Assembly (NCBI GenBank): GCA_947459185.1
Contig: CANHCU010000027.1
Span: 1 to 36,127, forward strand
Source of the DNA: Planctomycetaceae bacterium
Lineage (GTDB): Bacteria; Planctomycetota; Planctomycetia; Pirellulales; UBA1268
Length of the DNA stretch: 36,127 nucleotides
Direction: 5' to 3'
Shown here one piece after another: positions 1 to 8,042 of this stretch. The notes under the pieces are model-generated. The model made no database searches. It had not been told where the DNA came from and was given only the letters and a program-made list of their open reading frames with translations. Every line of letters starts with the position of its first letter. The first letter of the stretch is position 1. The translations under genes were made by a program, and so were the position numbers.

Positions 1-331
1 CATCCTGCCCTTCGCTCACTCGATGCTGACTGCGCTTCGGCATCCTGCCTGCGCTGGTCAGCAACGCCGGCTCCTGGGGCGTGGGCACCCCCTCCCGTGA
101 CCTGATTCCACAGGATGGCCATGCGGTGCCTGATGACTGCTTCGCATGGATGCGAAGCGCAGCACCAGCAAACGGCGTTTGCCAAGCGCTGGCCGAGGAC
201 AGGCATCCGCCTGTCGGGGCGACAGGATGGTCGGTGTTTCCCGTACGCTGGCCGCCTGGATGGCGGCCTCAACGCCAGCGGGCGGAGCCCGCCAAGCGAA
301 AATCGGCAGGATGCCGATGTTTCGCGTGAAG
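1..331. repeat. Hairpin-rich mosaic intergenic repeat, copy 1
   Basis: This stretch downstream of proS has no credible gene. Bases 1-73 match 22799-22871 with three differences by my reading (positions 12, 37, 56), and weaker similarity continues to about 109. Bases 292-326 match 22716-22748. The two blocks occur in opposite order in the two copies, so the region is a mosaic of units. It is packed with short perfect hairpins: 39-49, 140-157, 198-215, 250-268, 278-292 and 302-318. Stem sequences differ, but nearly every loop contains GGA or its complement TCC. The left end is cut by the window edge. I infer a mobile or structural intergenic repeat, possibly transcribed; its function is unknown. 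Confidence 0.75.
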
Positions 332-1843
332 CTAGTAAGACCGCGCCAGGACGCTCCGCCCCGTCACCGGCCGGCCCGTGACGATGCAGGTGCCGGGATC
401 GTCGTTGCCTTCCAGCGGAATGCAACGCACCGTCACCTTCAGGGGATCGAACATCGCCGTCACCGCCGGGTCGTCGGCCACGTGCACGTGGGCAAAGCCG
501 CCCTGCACCGGGCTCCCCTTCTCCGCCGGCCGCTCGAAAAACTCCACCACCTCGGCGGTGCTGCCCAGCCGCACCGAGTGCTGATCGCGAAAGGCCTTCG
601 CTCGGTCGAACATGCCACGCTGGATGTCGTCGAGCAACCCCGCCGCCTCAGCCACGAACTGGCCCAGCGGCATGGCCGCCCGCTCGCGGGGGCCGCGGTC
701 GCGCCGCGACACGCTCACGGCACCGGCCGCCAGGTCGCGGGGACCTATCTCCACGCGGAGCGGCACACCCTGCTTCACGTGCTGCCAGACCTTGTCGCCG
801 CCCCGCATGTCGCGGGCATCGATCCGCACGCGAATGGGCTCGTCGCCGAACCGCGCGTTGGAGAGTTCCGCCTCCAGTTGCCGGCAGCAAGCCAGCACGG
901 CCGTCCGCTCCTCATCGGTGCGGTGGATCGGCAGGAGCATCACCTGCGTCGGCGCGATCCGCGGCGGCAGACAGAGGCCGTCGTCGTCGGAGTGCGTCAT
1001 GATCACGGCACCGATCAACCGCGTGGACACGCCCCACGACGTTGTCCAGCAGAACTCCTCCACGCCGCTCGAGTTGGAAAACTTGATGCCCTGCGCCTGT
1101 GCGAAGTTCTGGCCGAGGAAGTGTGACGTGCCGGCCTGAAGCGCCTTGCCGTCTTGCATCATCGCCTCGATCGAAAAGGTGTCCACGGCGCCGGGGAACC
1201 GCTCGCCCGAAGGTTTGGGACCCTTGAGCACCGGCATCGCCAGGTCACGTTCGGCGAAGGTGGCATAGACGTCGAGCATCCTCAGGGTCTCCTCAACCGC
1301 CTCGTCGCGGGTGGCGTGGGCGGTGTGCCCCTCCTGCCAGAGAAACTCCGCCGTCCGCAGGAACAGCCGGGGCCGCATCTCCCACCGCACGACGTTGGCC
1401 CACTGGTTGATCAGCACCGGCAGGTCCCGCCACGACTGCACCCACTTCGCGTACATCGCGCCGATGATCGTCTCGCTCGTCGGCCGCACGACGAGCGGCT
1501 CCTCGAGTTTTCCCGTGGGGATCAGTTTGCCGTCGGGCCCGAGTTCGAGCCGGTGGTGCGTGACGACGGCACACTCCTTCGCGAAGCCCTCGACATGCTT
1601 CGCCTCCTGTTCCAGATAGGAGAGCGGAATGAAGAGCGGGAAGTAGGCATTCTGATGTCCCGTCGCCTTGAACATGCGGTCGAGGATGGTCTGCATCCGT
1701 TCCCAGATGGCGTAGCCGTGCGGCTTGATCACCATGCAGCCGCGGACTGGCGACTGTTCGGCGAGGTCGGCCGCGCGGACGACCTGCTGATACCACTCCG
1801 GGTAGTCCTGACTGCGGATGGGCGAGATGGCATGGTCGGGCAT
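332..1843 (-). CDS. proS: Proline--tRNA ligase (archaeal/eukaryotic-like, short type)
   Basis: Charges tRNA-Pro with proline in the cytoplasm. The 503-residue protein has class II synthetase motif 2 around residue 150 (RWEMRPR followed by FLWQEGHTAHAT) and motif 3 near residue 272 (STRLIGAVIMTHSDDDG), then an anticodon-binding domain and the C-terminal extension of the short ProRS type, ending in the usual SY. An upstream ATG at 2026 would add 61 low-complexity residues; I choose ATG 1843 because the family starts near the SPIRSQDYPEWYQQVV segment. It has no editing insertion, unlike the long bacterial ProRS. A TACAAT box lies 54 bases upstream. It is divergent from the HD-domain gene, and its 3' end abuts the hairpin repeat. 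Confidence 0.96.
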   Translation of the reverse strand: MPDHAISPIRSQDYPEWYQQVVRAADLAEQSPVRGCMVIKPHGYAIWERMQTILDRMFKATGHQNAYFPLFIPLSYLEQEAKHVEGFAKECAVVTHHRLELGPDGKLIPTGKLEEPLVVRPTSETIIGAMYAKWVQSWRDLPVLINQWANVVRWEMRPRLFLRTAEFLWQEGHTAHATRDEAVEETLRMLDVYATFAERDLAMPVLKGPKPSGERFPGAVDTFSIEAMMQDGKALQAGTSHFLGQNFAQAQGIKFSNSSGVEEFCWTTSWGVSTRLIGAVIMTHSDDDGLCLPPRIAPTQVMLLPIHRTDEERTAVLACCRQLEAELSNARFGDEPIRVRIDARDMRGGDKVWQHVKQGVPLRVEIGPRDLAAGAVSVSRRDRGPRERAAMPLGQFVAEAAGLLDDIQRGMFDRAKAFRDQHSVRLGSTAEVVEFFERPAEKGSPVQGGFAHVHVADDPAVTAMFDPLKVTVRCIPLEGNDDPGTCIVTGRPVTGRSVLARSY

Positions 1844-1897
1844 AACGGGCTCCAGGGGCTGTGCGAGGCTTGAGGGCGGCGGGCCGAGAGGCCGCGG

Positions 1898-1903
1898 ATT
1901 GTA
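1898..1903 (-). promoter_or_regulatory. Putative -10 box of proS
   Basis: TACAAT on the minus strand in the context CTACAATC, 54 bases before the chosen proS start. The same eight-base context precedes gcvT and trpB at nearly the same distance. No matching -35 hexamer is visible 17 bases upstream. Confidence 0.4.
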
Positions 1904-1963
1904 GTCTTTCGCGCTGGCGGCGGGCATCGTCGCATCCGATGCGGGAGTTTTTCCAGCGTCTGC

Positions 1964-1969
1964 TAGACT
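1964..1969 (+). promoter_or_regulatory. Putative -10 box of the HD-domain gene
   Basis: TAGACT in the context GCTAGACTCC, 41 bases before the chosen ATG at 2011. It resembles the CTACAATC boxes of proS, gcvT and trpB in sequence and position. No clear -35 element. Confidence 0.3.
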
Positions 1970-2010
1970 CCCGGCTCCCGTCATCCTCCACGGCCCTCTC
2001 GAGCCCACGC

Positions 2011-3060
2011 ATGTCCACTGCCCCATTCCCCGGCCGCGATGCCGACCCGCACGGTGGATCGTTGGCGTCCAAGGGGCCCACCCGCCGCGGTGGCTCAGGC
2101 CGCAAGCGGATCACGGAACTCGCCGGCGGAGCCCAGATTGAAGAGGTGTTTCTGGCGACGCGGAAGCAACTGCGGCCCAATCGCAACGGTCAGCTCTATC
2201 TGCAGGTGGAACTGGCCGATCGCAGCGGGGCCATCACCGGCCGCATGTGGAACGCCTCCGACGACGATTTCGAAGCCTTCGACGAAGGAGATTACGTCCG
2301 TGTCGAGGGTACGGTGCAGCTCTATTCGGGAGCCTTGCAGATCATCATCACGGCGATCGGCCGGGTCGATCCGCGGTCGGTCGATGAGTCTGAATTCTGC
2401 GTGCTCTCGACGGCCGACATCGAGCGGCTGATGGGTGAGCTGACGGGTGTGCTCGGGACGATCCGCTCCGAGCCGATTCGCCGCCTGGCAGACGAGGTGC
2501 TGGCGGATGCCGATCTGATGGCCGCGTTCAAACGGAGCCCCGCGGGGGTGAAGCAGCACCACGCCTACGGCGGCGGACTGCTCGAACACGTCGTCAATCT
2601 GCTGCATCTGGCCGATACCGTGGCGCCGCGCTATCCCGCGGTCAACCGCGACCTGCTGCTCGTGGGCGTGCTCCTGCACGACATCGGCAAGACGCTGGAA
2701 CTCGAGAGCGAACGGGGCTTTTCCTACACCGACGCCGGCCAGTTGCTCGGCCATGTGCTCCTCGGGCTGGAACTGGTGGACGAGAAGATCCGCGCAGTCG
2801 AGGACCGCACGGGCAGCGTGTTCGATGCCGAGACAGCGATACGGATCAAGCACATGATCGCCAGCCACCACGGGGAATATGCATTCGGCGCCCCCAAGCT
2901 CCCGATGACGCTCGAAGCGATCGCCCTGCACCATCTGGACCAGCTCGACGCGCGGATGGCGGGCACGCTGCAGTTGATGCAAAACGAGGCCGCGCTCGAC
3001 GGCGGATGGACGCAATACCACGCCAATCTGGGCCGGAAGTTCTTCAAGGGCCGCGGCTGA
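2011..3060 (+). CDS. OB-fold plus HD-domain 3'-5' exoribonuclease, YhaM-like
   Basis: Probably a metal-dependent RNA exonuclease. The 349-residue protein has an N-terminal OB-fold (about residues 40-125; GQLYLQVELADRSGAITGRM), then an HD phosphohydrolase domain with HHAYGGGLLEH near residue 183, LLHDIGK near 220 and HMIASHHGEY near 280, which supply the metal ligands. This order is that of YhaM/CBF1-type nucleases (about 310 residues). An upstream start at 1861 is open, but ATG 2011 avoids an arginine/serine-rich leader and sits below a promoter-like TAGACT. RNase R follows after 34 bases on the same strand, which supports a joint role in RNA turnover. The substrate is inferred from the family. 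Confidence 0.85.
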   Translation: MSTAPFPGRDADPHGGSLASKGPTRRGGSGRKRITELAGGAQIEEVFLATRKQLRPNRNGQLYLQVELADRSGAITGRMWNASDDDFEAFDEGDYVRVEGTVQLYSGALQIIITAIGRVDPRSVDESEFCVLSTADIERLMGELTGVLGTIRSEPIRRLADEVLADADLMAAFKRSPAGVKQHHAYGGGLLEHVVNLLHLADTVAPRYPAVNRDLLLVGVLLHDIGKTLELESERGFSYTDAGQLLGHVLLGLELVDEKIRAVEDRTGSVFDAETAIRIKHMIASHHGEYAFGAPKLPMTLEAIALHHLDQLDARMAGTLQLMQNEAALDGGWTQYHANLGRKFFKGRG

Positions 3061-3094
3061 CGCCGTCGGCCTGGAAAGGCGTTGCAGGTGTCTC

Positions 3095-5290
3095 ATGGGC
3101 CGGTTCCGCCCACATCGCGATGGTCGCCCGCGGCAGTCGTCCGACGGAACGGGCGGTGCCTCCTCTTCGGAATCGTCTGCTGGTGGAGGCCGTGAACCGC
3201 AACGGCACGACGTGGTTGGCATCTTTCGGCGTGCGGCCGGGGGCTACGGATTTGTCAGGCCGCTGGAGGCAACCGCCGGCGACCGCTCGGGTGACGTTCA
3301 CATCTCGGCGGCCTCCGCCCTCGATGCCGCCACCGGGGACACCGTCCGCGTGCGGCTCGCCCGGGGACGCGATGTCCGTCGCCCCGGGCCGGCGGGTGAG
3401 ATCGTGGAGGTCGTCACGCGCCGCACCACCCGCTTCGTGGGCAGCTATTTCGAGGCGGCCGGCAGCGGCTGGGTGCGGATTGACGGCACGAATTTTGCCC
3501 GGCCGGTGTCTGTCGGCGATCCCGGTGCCAAGGGGGTTCGCGAGAACGACAAGGTGGTCGTGGAGATGGTGCGATTCCCGTCGCACCTCCGCGAGGGTGA
3601 AGGCGTGATCGTCGAGGTGCTCGGGGCCGCCGGCGAGGCCGGGGTCGATACGCTCACGGTGATCCACGAGTTTGCCCTGCCCGGCCCGTTTCCCGAGGGG
3701 GCGCTCGCCGAGGCCCGCCGCCAGGCGGAGCGATTCCGGGAAGAGGTGCCTGCCGGACGGCGGGATCTCACCGACCGCGTGATCGTGACGATCGATCCGG
3801 TTGACGCCCGCGACTTCGACGACGCAATCTCGCTGGAGCGGATCGACCGGGGCCACTGGCTGCTCGGCGTGCACATCGCCGATGTCTCGCACTTCGTCGA
3901 GGAGGGATCGCCGCTCGATCAGGAGGCCCGCGCCCGTGGCACGAGCGTCTATCTGCCCGACCGCGTGATTCCGATGCTGCCCGAGATCGTCTCCAACAAT
4001 CTGGCCAGCCTGCAGCCGGATCGGGTGCGGTATGCGCGGACCTGCTGGATCGAGTTCTCGCCCGAAGGGATTCCGGTGCATGCCGAGGAGGAGCGGTCGG
4101 CGATCAAAAGCCAGCGGCGGTTCACCTATGAAGAGGTCGATCTGTTTCTGGCCGACCCGGGGACTGCTGCCTTGGAGATGACTCCGGCCGTGCGGGCGTT
4201 GCTCGGCCGCATGCGGGATCTGGCACGGATGCTCCGCAGCCGGCGGATGGCCCGCGGATCGCTTGAGCTCGCGATGCCCGAGGTGAAGATCGATCTCGAT
4301 CGCGACGGCCGCGTGAGCGGCGCGCATGTGGTGGAAAATACGGAGAGCCACCAGATCATCGAGGAGTTCATGCTCGCCGCCAACGAGGCCGTGGCCGGAA
4401 TGCTGGCTGCGGCGGGCTCCGGATTTTTGCGGCGGATCCATCCCGCCCCCGATCCCCGCAAGCTACGGCAGTTGACGGAGTTCGTCTCGGAACTCGGCTT
4501 CGAGGTGGACACGCTCGAGAGCCGCTTCGAACTCCAGCGGCTGCTCGACATGGCGAGGGGGCGTCCCGAGGAGCATGCTGTTCACTACGCCGTGCTCCGC
4601 AGCCTCTCGCGGGCCGTCTATGGGCCGCAGGAGGATGGCCACTATGCGTTGGCCAGCGACTGCTACTGCCACTACACATCGCCCATCCGCCGCTATCCCG
4701 ACCTCACCGTCCACCGGGCGCTCGACCTGCTGGCCCGCGGCCGCCGTGCGGCGGCCGAAGGGCTGCCGCGGCTGGGCGAAGAATGCTCGCTTCTGGAACG
4801 TCGGGCAGAGGCGGCCGAGCGGGAGCTCGTGAAGCTCAAACTGCTGCTCTTCCTCAGTTCCCGCACGGGCCAGGAGATGGACGCGGTGGTCACCGGCGTC
4901 GAGTCGTTCGGTCTGTTCGTGCAGGGTCTTGAACTGCCCGCCGAAGGGCTCGTCTCGCTCGAATCACTGCCGGACGACAGCTACCGCTACGAACGCGTCA
5001 GCCACACGCTCATCGGCCGGCGGGCCGGCAACTCCTTTCGGCTGGGCGACCGGGTCCGCGTCACGGTGTTTCGCGTCGATCTGGATCGGCGAACCCTCGA
5101 CTTCCGCCTCGTCGAACGCGGGGGCCGCTTCCGCCGTCGCGCCGGCCGTGCTCCGCAGTCGCCCGGCAAGACCGCCAGCACGAACACGGGTGCGAAAAAG
5201 TCACATAAAAAATCACAGGGGAAGTCGTCCCGCACGCCAGCCGCGGGGAAGTCGGGCAAACGCGCCGGCAAGAAGCGGCGCAACCGCTAA
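3095..5290 (+). CDS. rnr: Ribonuclease R (RNB-family 3'-5' exoribonuclease)
   Basis: Degrades structured RNA from the 3' end in the cytoplasm. In the 731-residue protein an N-terminal cold-shock/OB region (GYGFVRPL near residue 50, then a second one) precedes the RNB catalytic domain with TIDPVDARDFDDA near 232-244, whose aspartates bind magnesium, and HYTSPIRRYPDL near 530. An S1 domain follows (about 594-665). The last 40 residues are a lysine/serine-rich basic tail, typical of RNase R and likely RNA-binding. The start at 3095 lies 34 bases after the YhaM-like gene, so the two are probably co-transcribed. A 465-codon open frame on the other strand is a codon-phase shadow. Confidence 0.95.
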   Translation: MGRFRPHRDGRPRQSSDGTGGASSSESSAGGGREPQRHDVVGIFRRAAGGYGFVRPLEATAGDRSGDVHISAASALDAATGDTVRVRLARGRDVRRPGPAGEIVEVVTRRTTRFVGSYFEAAGSGWVRIDGTNFARPVSVGDPGAKGVRENDKVVVEMVRFPSHLREGEGVIVEVLGAAGEAGVDTLTVIHEFALPGPFPEGALAEARRQAERFREEVPAGRRDLTDRVIVTIDPVDARDFDDAISLERIDRGHWLLGVHIADVSHFVEEGSPLDQEARARGTSVYLPDRVIPMLPEIVSNNLASLQPDRVRYARTCWIEFSPEGIPVHAEEERSAIKSQRRFTYEEVDLFLADPGTAALEMTPAVRALLGRMRDLARMLRSRRMARGSLELAMPEVKIDLDRDGRVSGAHVVENTESHQIIEEFMLAANEAVAGMLAAAGSGFLRRIHPAPDPRKLRQLTEFVSELGFEVDTLESRFELQRLLDMARGRPEEHAVHYAVLRSLSRAVYGPQEDGHYALASDCYCHYTSPIRRYPDLTVHRALDLLARGRRAAAEGLPRLGEECSLLERRAEAAERELVKLKLLLFLSSRTGQEMDAVVTGVESFGLFVQGLELPAEGLVSLESLPDDSYRYERVSHTLIGRRAGNSFRLGDRVRVTVFRVDLDRRTLDFRLVERGGRFRRRAGRAPQSPGKTASTNTGAKKSHKKSQGKSSRTPAAGKSGKRAGKKRRNR

Positions 5291-5323
5291 AGCGGTATCA
5301 CTGGCAGGTTTGCTGGGCTTTCC

Positions 5324-5329
5324 TACAAT
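5324..5329 (+). promoter_or_regulatory. Putative -10 box of gcvT
   Basis: TACAAT in the context CTACAATC, 50 bases upstream of the GTG start of gcvT and 33 bases after the rnr stop. Same motif and distance as upstream of trpB and proS. No convincing -35 box. Confidence 0.4.
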
Positions 5330-5379
5330 CCGGCCTTCGATGCCGTGCCGCTACGAGCTCCCCTCCTGAAAGAACCCAC

Positions 5380-6543
5380 GTGTCGCAGTCGCCTCTCGAA
5401 ACACCCTTGCTTCTTGAAACACCTTTGGTTGACTGGCACGTCGCGCACGGCGGGCGCATGGTTGACTTTGCTGGCTGGCGGATGCCCGTTCAGTATGCGT
5501 CGATCGTCGAGGAGCATCTGGCCACCCGCCTGGCCGCGGGCATCTTCGACGTGTCGCACATGGGACGGCTGACGATCGGCGGTACCGCCGCGGTCGGGTG
5601 GCTGGAGTCACTGCTGACGCGAAAGGTGGCGGGAATCGATGTGGGCCGCGTGCGCTACACGCTGATCACGAGCGACGCGGGCGGTCAGCCGGTCGTCCTC
5701 GATGATGCGCTCGTCTCCCGTGATGCCGACGCAGCCGACGGGACGGAGCGGCTGGCACTGGTCGTCAACGCCAGCAATCGGGATCGTGTCGTCGCCTGGC
5801 TCACCAGCTGCCTGCCGGCCGCCGGCGTCACGTTTGCGGATCGCACGCTGGAGACCGCCATGATCGCCGTGCAGGGGCCACTGGCGATCCAGATCGTGGG
5901 CAGTCTGTGCACTCCTGCCGATGCGTCCCGCATTGCCGGCTTGGGCAACTACCGCGCGACGTCGGCGGTGGTCGCGGGGCATGTCGCCGCCGTGAGCCGC
6001 ACCGGCTACACCGGTGAGGATGGCGTGGAACTGGTGGTCGATGCCGCGGCGGCCACGCCGGTCTGGGAGGCCATTCACGCCGCGGGTGCGCCGCTCGGCC
6101 TCCGTGCCTGCGGCCTGGGCGCCCGCGACACGCTTCGCCTGGAGGCCGGCATGCCGCTCTACGGCCACGAACTGCGGGAAGACTCCGACCCATCTGCAAT
6201 CGGCCTCGATCTGGCGGTCAATCTGGAAGGCCGGAGCTTTCCGGGGGCGGGCCACTATGGCGGTCTGCGAAAGCATCCGGCCGGTCGCGTGCGGGTTGGC
6301 CTGACGTTCGACTCCAAGCGGAGTGCCCGCGAAGGAGACGCCGTCATGCAGGGGAACAGGCAGGTCGGCGTTGTCACCAGTGGCAGCTTCGCACCGACGC
6401 TCGGGACCGCCGTCGCGATGGCGATGGTGGATCGCGACGTGGCCAGCCCGGGCACCCCTGTCGAGGGCGTCATCCGCGATTCCCGGCAGCCGGCCGTGGT
6501 CACCCCCCTGCCCTTCTACCAGCGGGACAAGCGGCGGGCATGA
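5380..6543 (+). CDS. gcvT: Aminomethyltransferase, glycine cleavage system T protein
   Basis: Transfers the methylene group from the aminomethyl-lipoyl H protein to tetrahydrofolate and releases ammonia. The 387-residue protein starts with GTG at 5380 and opens with the typical TPLVDWHVAHGGRMVDFAGW; FDVSHMGRL, the GCV_T fold and a C-terminal barrel ending PFYQRDK follow. Family members are usually 360-375 residues. A promoter-like TACAAT lies 50 bases upstream. gcvH follows after 92 bases and a lipoate ligase after that. No gcvP subunit lies in the window, so the P protein must be encoded elsewhere. Confidence 0.95.
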   Translation: MSQSPLETPLLLETPLVDWHVAHGGRMVDFAGWRMPVQYASIVEEHLATRLAAGIFDVSHMGRLTIGGTAAVGWLESLLTRKVAGIDVGRVRYTLITSDAGGQPVVLDDALVSRDADAADGTERLALVVNASNRDRVVAWLTSCLPAAGVTFADRTLETAMIAVQGPLAIQIVGSLCTPADASRIAGLGNYRATSAVVAGHVAAVSRTGYTGEDGVELVVDAAAATPVWEAIHAAGAPLGLRACGLGARDTLRLEAGMPLYGHELREDSDPSAIGLDLAVNLEGRSFPGAGHYGGLRKHPAGRVRVGLTFDSKRSAREGDAVMQGNRQVGVVTSGSFAPTLGTAVAMAMVDRDVASPGTPVEGVIRDSRQPAVVTPLPFYQRDKRRA

Positions 6544-6551
6544 TGCGGTAT

Positions 6552-6572
6552 GATCGGGGCCTCGCCCCGATC
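6552..6572 (+). promoter_or_regulatory. Perfect 9-bp hairpin between gcvT and gcvH
   Basis: GATCGGGGC, loop CTC, GCCCCGATC, starting 8 bases after the gcvT stop codon. There is no immediate T-run, although a CTTTTT lies about 25 bases later. It could be a weak terminator, an RNA-processing site or an mRNA stabiliser that lets gcvH accumulate separately from gcvT. It does not resemble a glycine riboswitch. Confidence 0.45.
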
Positions 6573-6635
6573 GGGACGGAGGCGACAAGAACCAACCTTT
6601 TTCCGTGCATAGTCATCGTTCCTGAGGAGCATTCC

Positions 6636-7022
6636 ATGGCAGCTGATCTGAAATTCGCGAAAACGCATGAATGGGTTCGCCCCGAGGCGGACGGTGTGCT
6701 GACCGTGGGCGTTTCGTCCTATGCGGTCGAGGCGCTCACCGATCTGGTGTTCATGCAACTGCCCGCGGTTGGCAGAAAGGTCAAGGCTGGCGAATCGTTC
6801 GGCGAGATCGAGAGTGTCAAGGCGGTCAGCGATCTCTACGCGCCCGTCTCCGGTGAAATCGTCGAGGTCAATGCGGCCCTGCCTGGCAAGCTTGAAACGC
6901 TCGGCAAGGATCCCTACGGCGAGGGCTGGGTGGTACGGATCAAGGCCGACAACCCCGCAGAGATGGACGGGCTGCTCGATCGGGCTGCCTATGACTCGCT
7001 CGTCGGCAGCCAGCCCCACTGA
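6636..7022 (+). CDS. gcvH: Glycine cleavage system H protein
   Basis: Lipoyl carrier that shuttles the aminomethyl group between the P and T proteins. It has 128 residues, the usual family length. The lipoyl-lysine is K62 in GEIESVKAVSDLYAP. The start ATG 6636 is supported by a GAGGAG ribosome-binding site at 6624-6629, one of the clearest in the window; an upstream ATG at 6540 is in frame but would add residues absent from the family. The next gene, a lipoate/octanoate ligase-family enzyme, starts 10 bases after its stop and probably modifies K62. Confidence 0.97.
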   Translation: MAADLKFAKTHEWVRPEADGVLTVGVSSYAVEALTDLVFMQLPAVGRKVKAGESFGEIESVKAVSDLYAPVSGEIVEVNAALPGKLETLGKDPYGEGWVVRIKADNPAEMDGLLDRAAYDSLVGSQPH

Positions 7023-7032
7023 TGGGCTCACC

Positions 7033-7812
7033 TTGAACACGCTCACGATCTGGTGGGACGCCGCGGCAGACGGCCCGACCAACATGGCCGCCGACGAGTG
7101 GCTGGCTGCCGAGGCCGAACGCCGCGGCAGCCTGCTGCTGCGGTTTTATGGCTGGACGGAAACGACCATCTCGTTGGGCGGCTTCCAGAAGATCGACGAA
7201 GCCCGGCAAATGGACGCGATTCGTGGCGTGCCGCTGGTGCGGCGGCCCAGCGGCGGCGGGGCCATCGTCCATGGCAGCGACCTGACCTATGCGGCCGCCG
7301 TGCCCAAGAGTCATCCGTGGGGGGCTTCGCCGCAGGTCTTCTATGACGCCCTCCACGGCGCCATGGTGGAGACGCTTGCGGAGCATGGCATCCGAGCCTG
7401 GCCGCATCCCGCGGACGCTCGTTCTCGGCATGACGAGTCGCTGTTCTTCTGCTTTGACCGTCGAGCCACCGGCGACCTGGTCATGGCGGGGCCTGCATCA
7501 GGCACGGTCAGCAAGATTATGGGCAGTGCGCAGCGGCGGCTCGCCGGCGTCGTGCTGCAGCATGGCAGCCTGCTGCTCCGCGGTAACACCGCCGTGGCCG
7601 GTTCGGCACGGCATCCGGCCGTGAGTGACATCGTGGTCGGACAGTCGGTGCCTGAGGAGACAGCCCTCTCGCGAGCCTGGGGGGCTCGAATTGCTCATGG
7701 CCTCGGGGTCGCCGTTCGCGAGGAGGAGGCCCCTTTTGTGAGGGGTTGCGACCTGGAGCGAGAGGCCTTCTCGTCGCGATTTCGCGACGATCGGTGGACG
7801 GCCCGCCGATGA
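7033..7812 (+). CDS. Lipoate--protein ligase / octanoyltransferase family protein
   Basis: Member of the LplA/LipM (BPL_LplA_LipB) family that attaches lipoate or octanoate to carrier lysines. The 259-residue protein shows GPTNMAADEWL near the N-terminus, the binding loop RRPSGGGAIVH near residues 68-79, and SKIMGSAQRR near 160, whose lysine is the conserved catalytic/binding lysine, followed by LQHGSLLL. No ATG fits; TTG 7033 gives a start just before the conserved WWDAAADGPTNM, 10 bases behind gcvH. Position directly after gcvH implies that GcvH is its target. Sequence alone does not separate an ATP-dependent ligase from a LipM-type octanoyltransferase. Confidence 0.88.
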   Translation: MNTLTIWWDAAADGPTNMAADEWLAAEAERRGSLLLRFYGWTETTISLGGFQKIDEARQMDAIRGVPLVRRPSGGGAIVHGSDLTYAAAVPKSHPWGASPQVFYDALHGAMVETLAEHGIRAWPHPADARSRHDESLFFCFDRRATGDLVMAGPASGTVSKIMGSAQRRLAGVVLQHGSLLLRGNTAVAGSARHPAVSDIVVGQSVPEETALSRAWGARIAHGLGVAVREEEAPFVRGCDLEREAFSSRFRDDRWTARR

Positions 7813-8042
7813 TGAACAGAGCGGATAACGGTCAGACGATCGATGAGTCGCGGTCGCAGGAGCGCGGATGCCGTTGGGCGATGGGAATGGATCCAGTTGG
7901 CACGAGGGGAAGCGGGATGTATCCTTTCCATTAAGTTTCTCTTGAGTGGGGTTCGCCGCAGGTTCGATCCGTCTCGGCTCGACTTGTCACAGTTCTTCCA
8001 GGGGTGGTGGTCTCCCGCCCTCGGAGTTCGGAGCACCGGTTC

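Noticed and set aside
146-1126. A 326-codon + strand frame over the repeat and proS 3' end
   Set aside because: Opposite proS and composed of histidine/arginine-rich shadow sequence; its beginning lies in the intergenic repeat.
3044-4441. A 465-codon minus-strand frame opposite rnr
   Set aside because: Antisense shadow of RNase R with no recognisable domain and no start signal.
5291-5379. Glycine riboswitch before gcvT (and in 6544-6635)
   Set aside because: No conserved glycine-aptamer core; only a simple hairpin exists between gcvT and gcvH.
7897-7913. Sigma-54-like TGGCACG upstream of the FHA gene
   Set aside because: The -12 half is not TTGC and the GG to GC spacing is one base too long.
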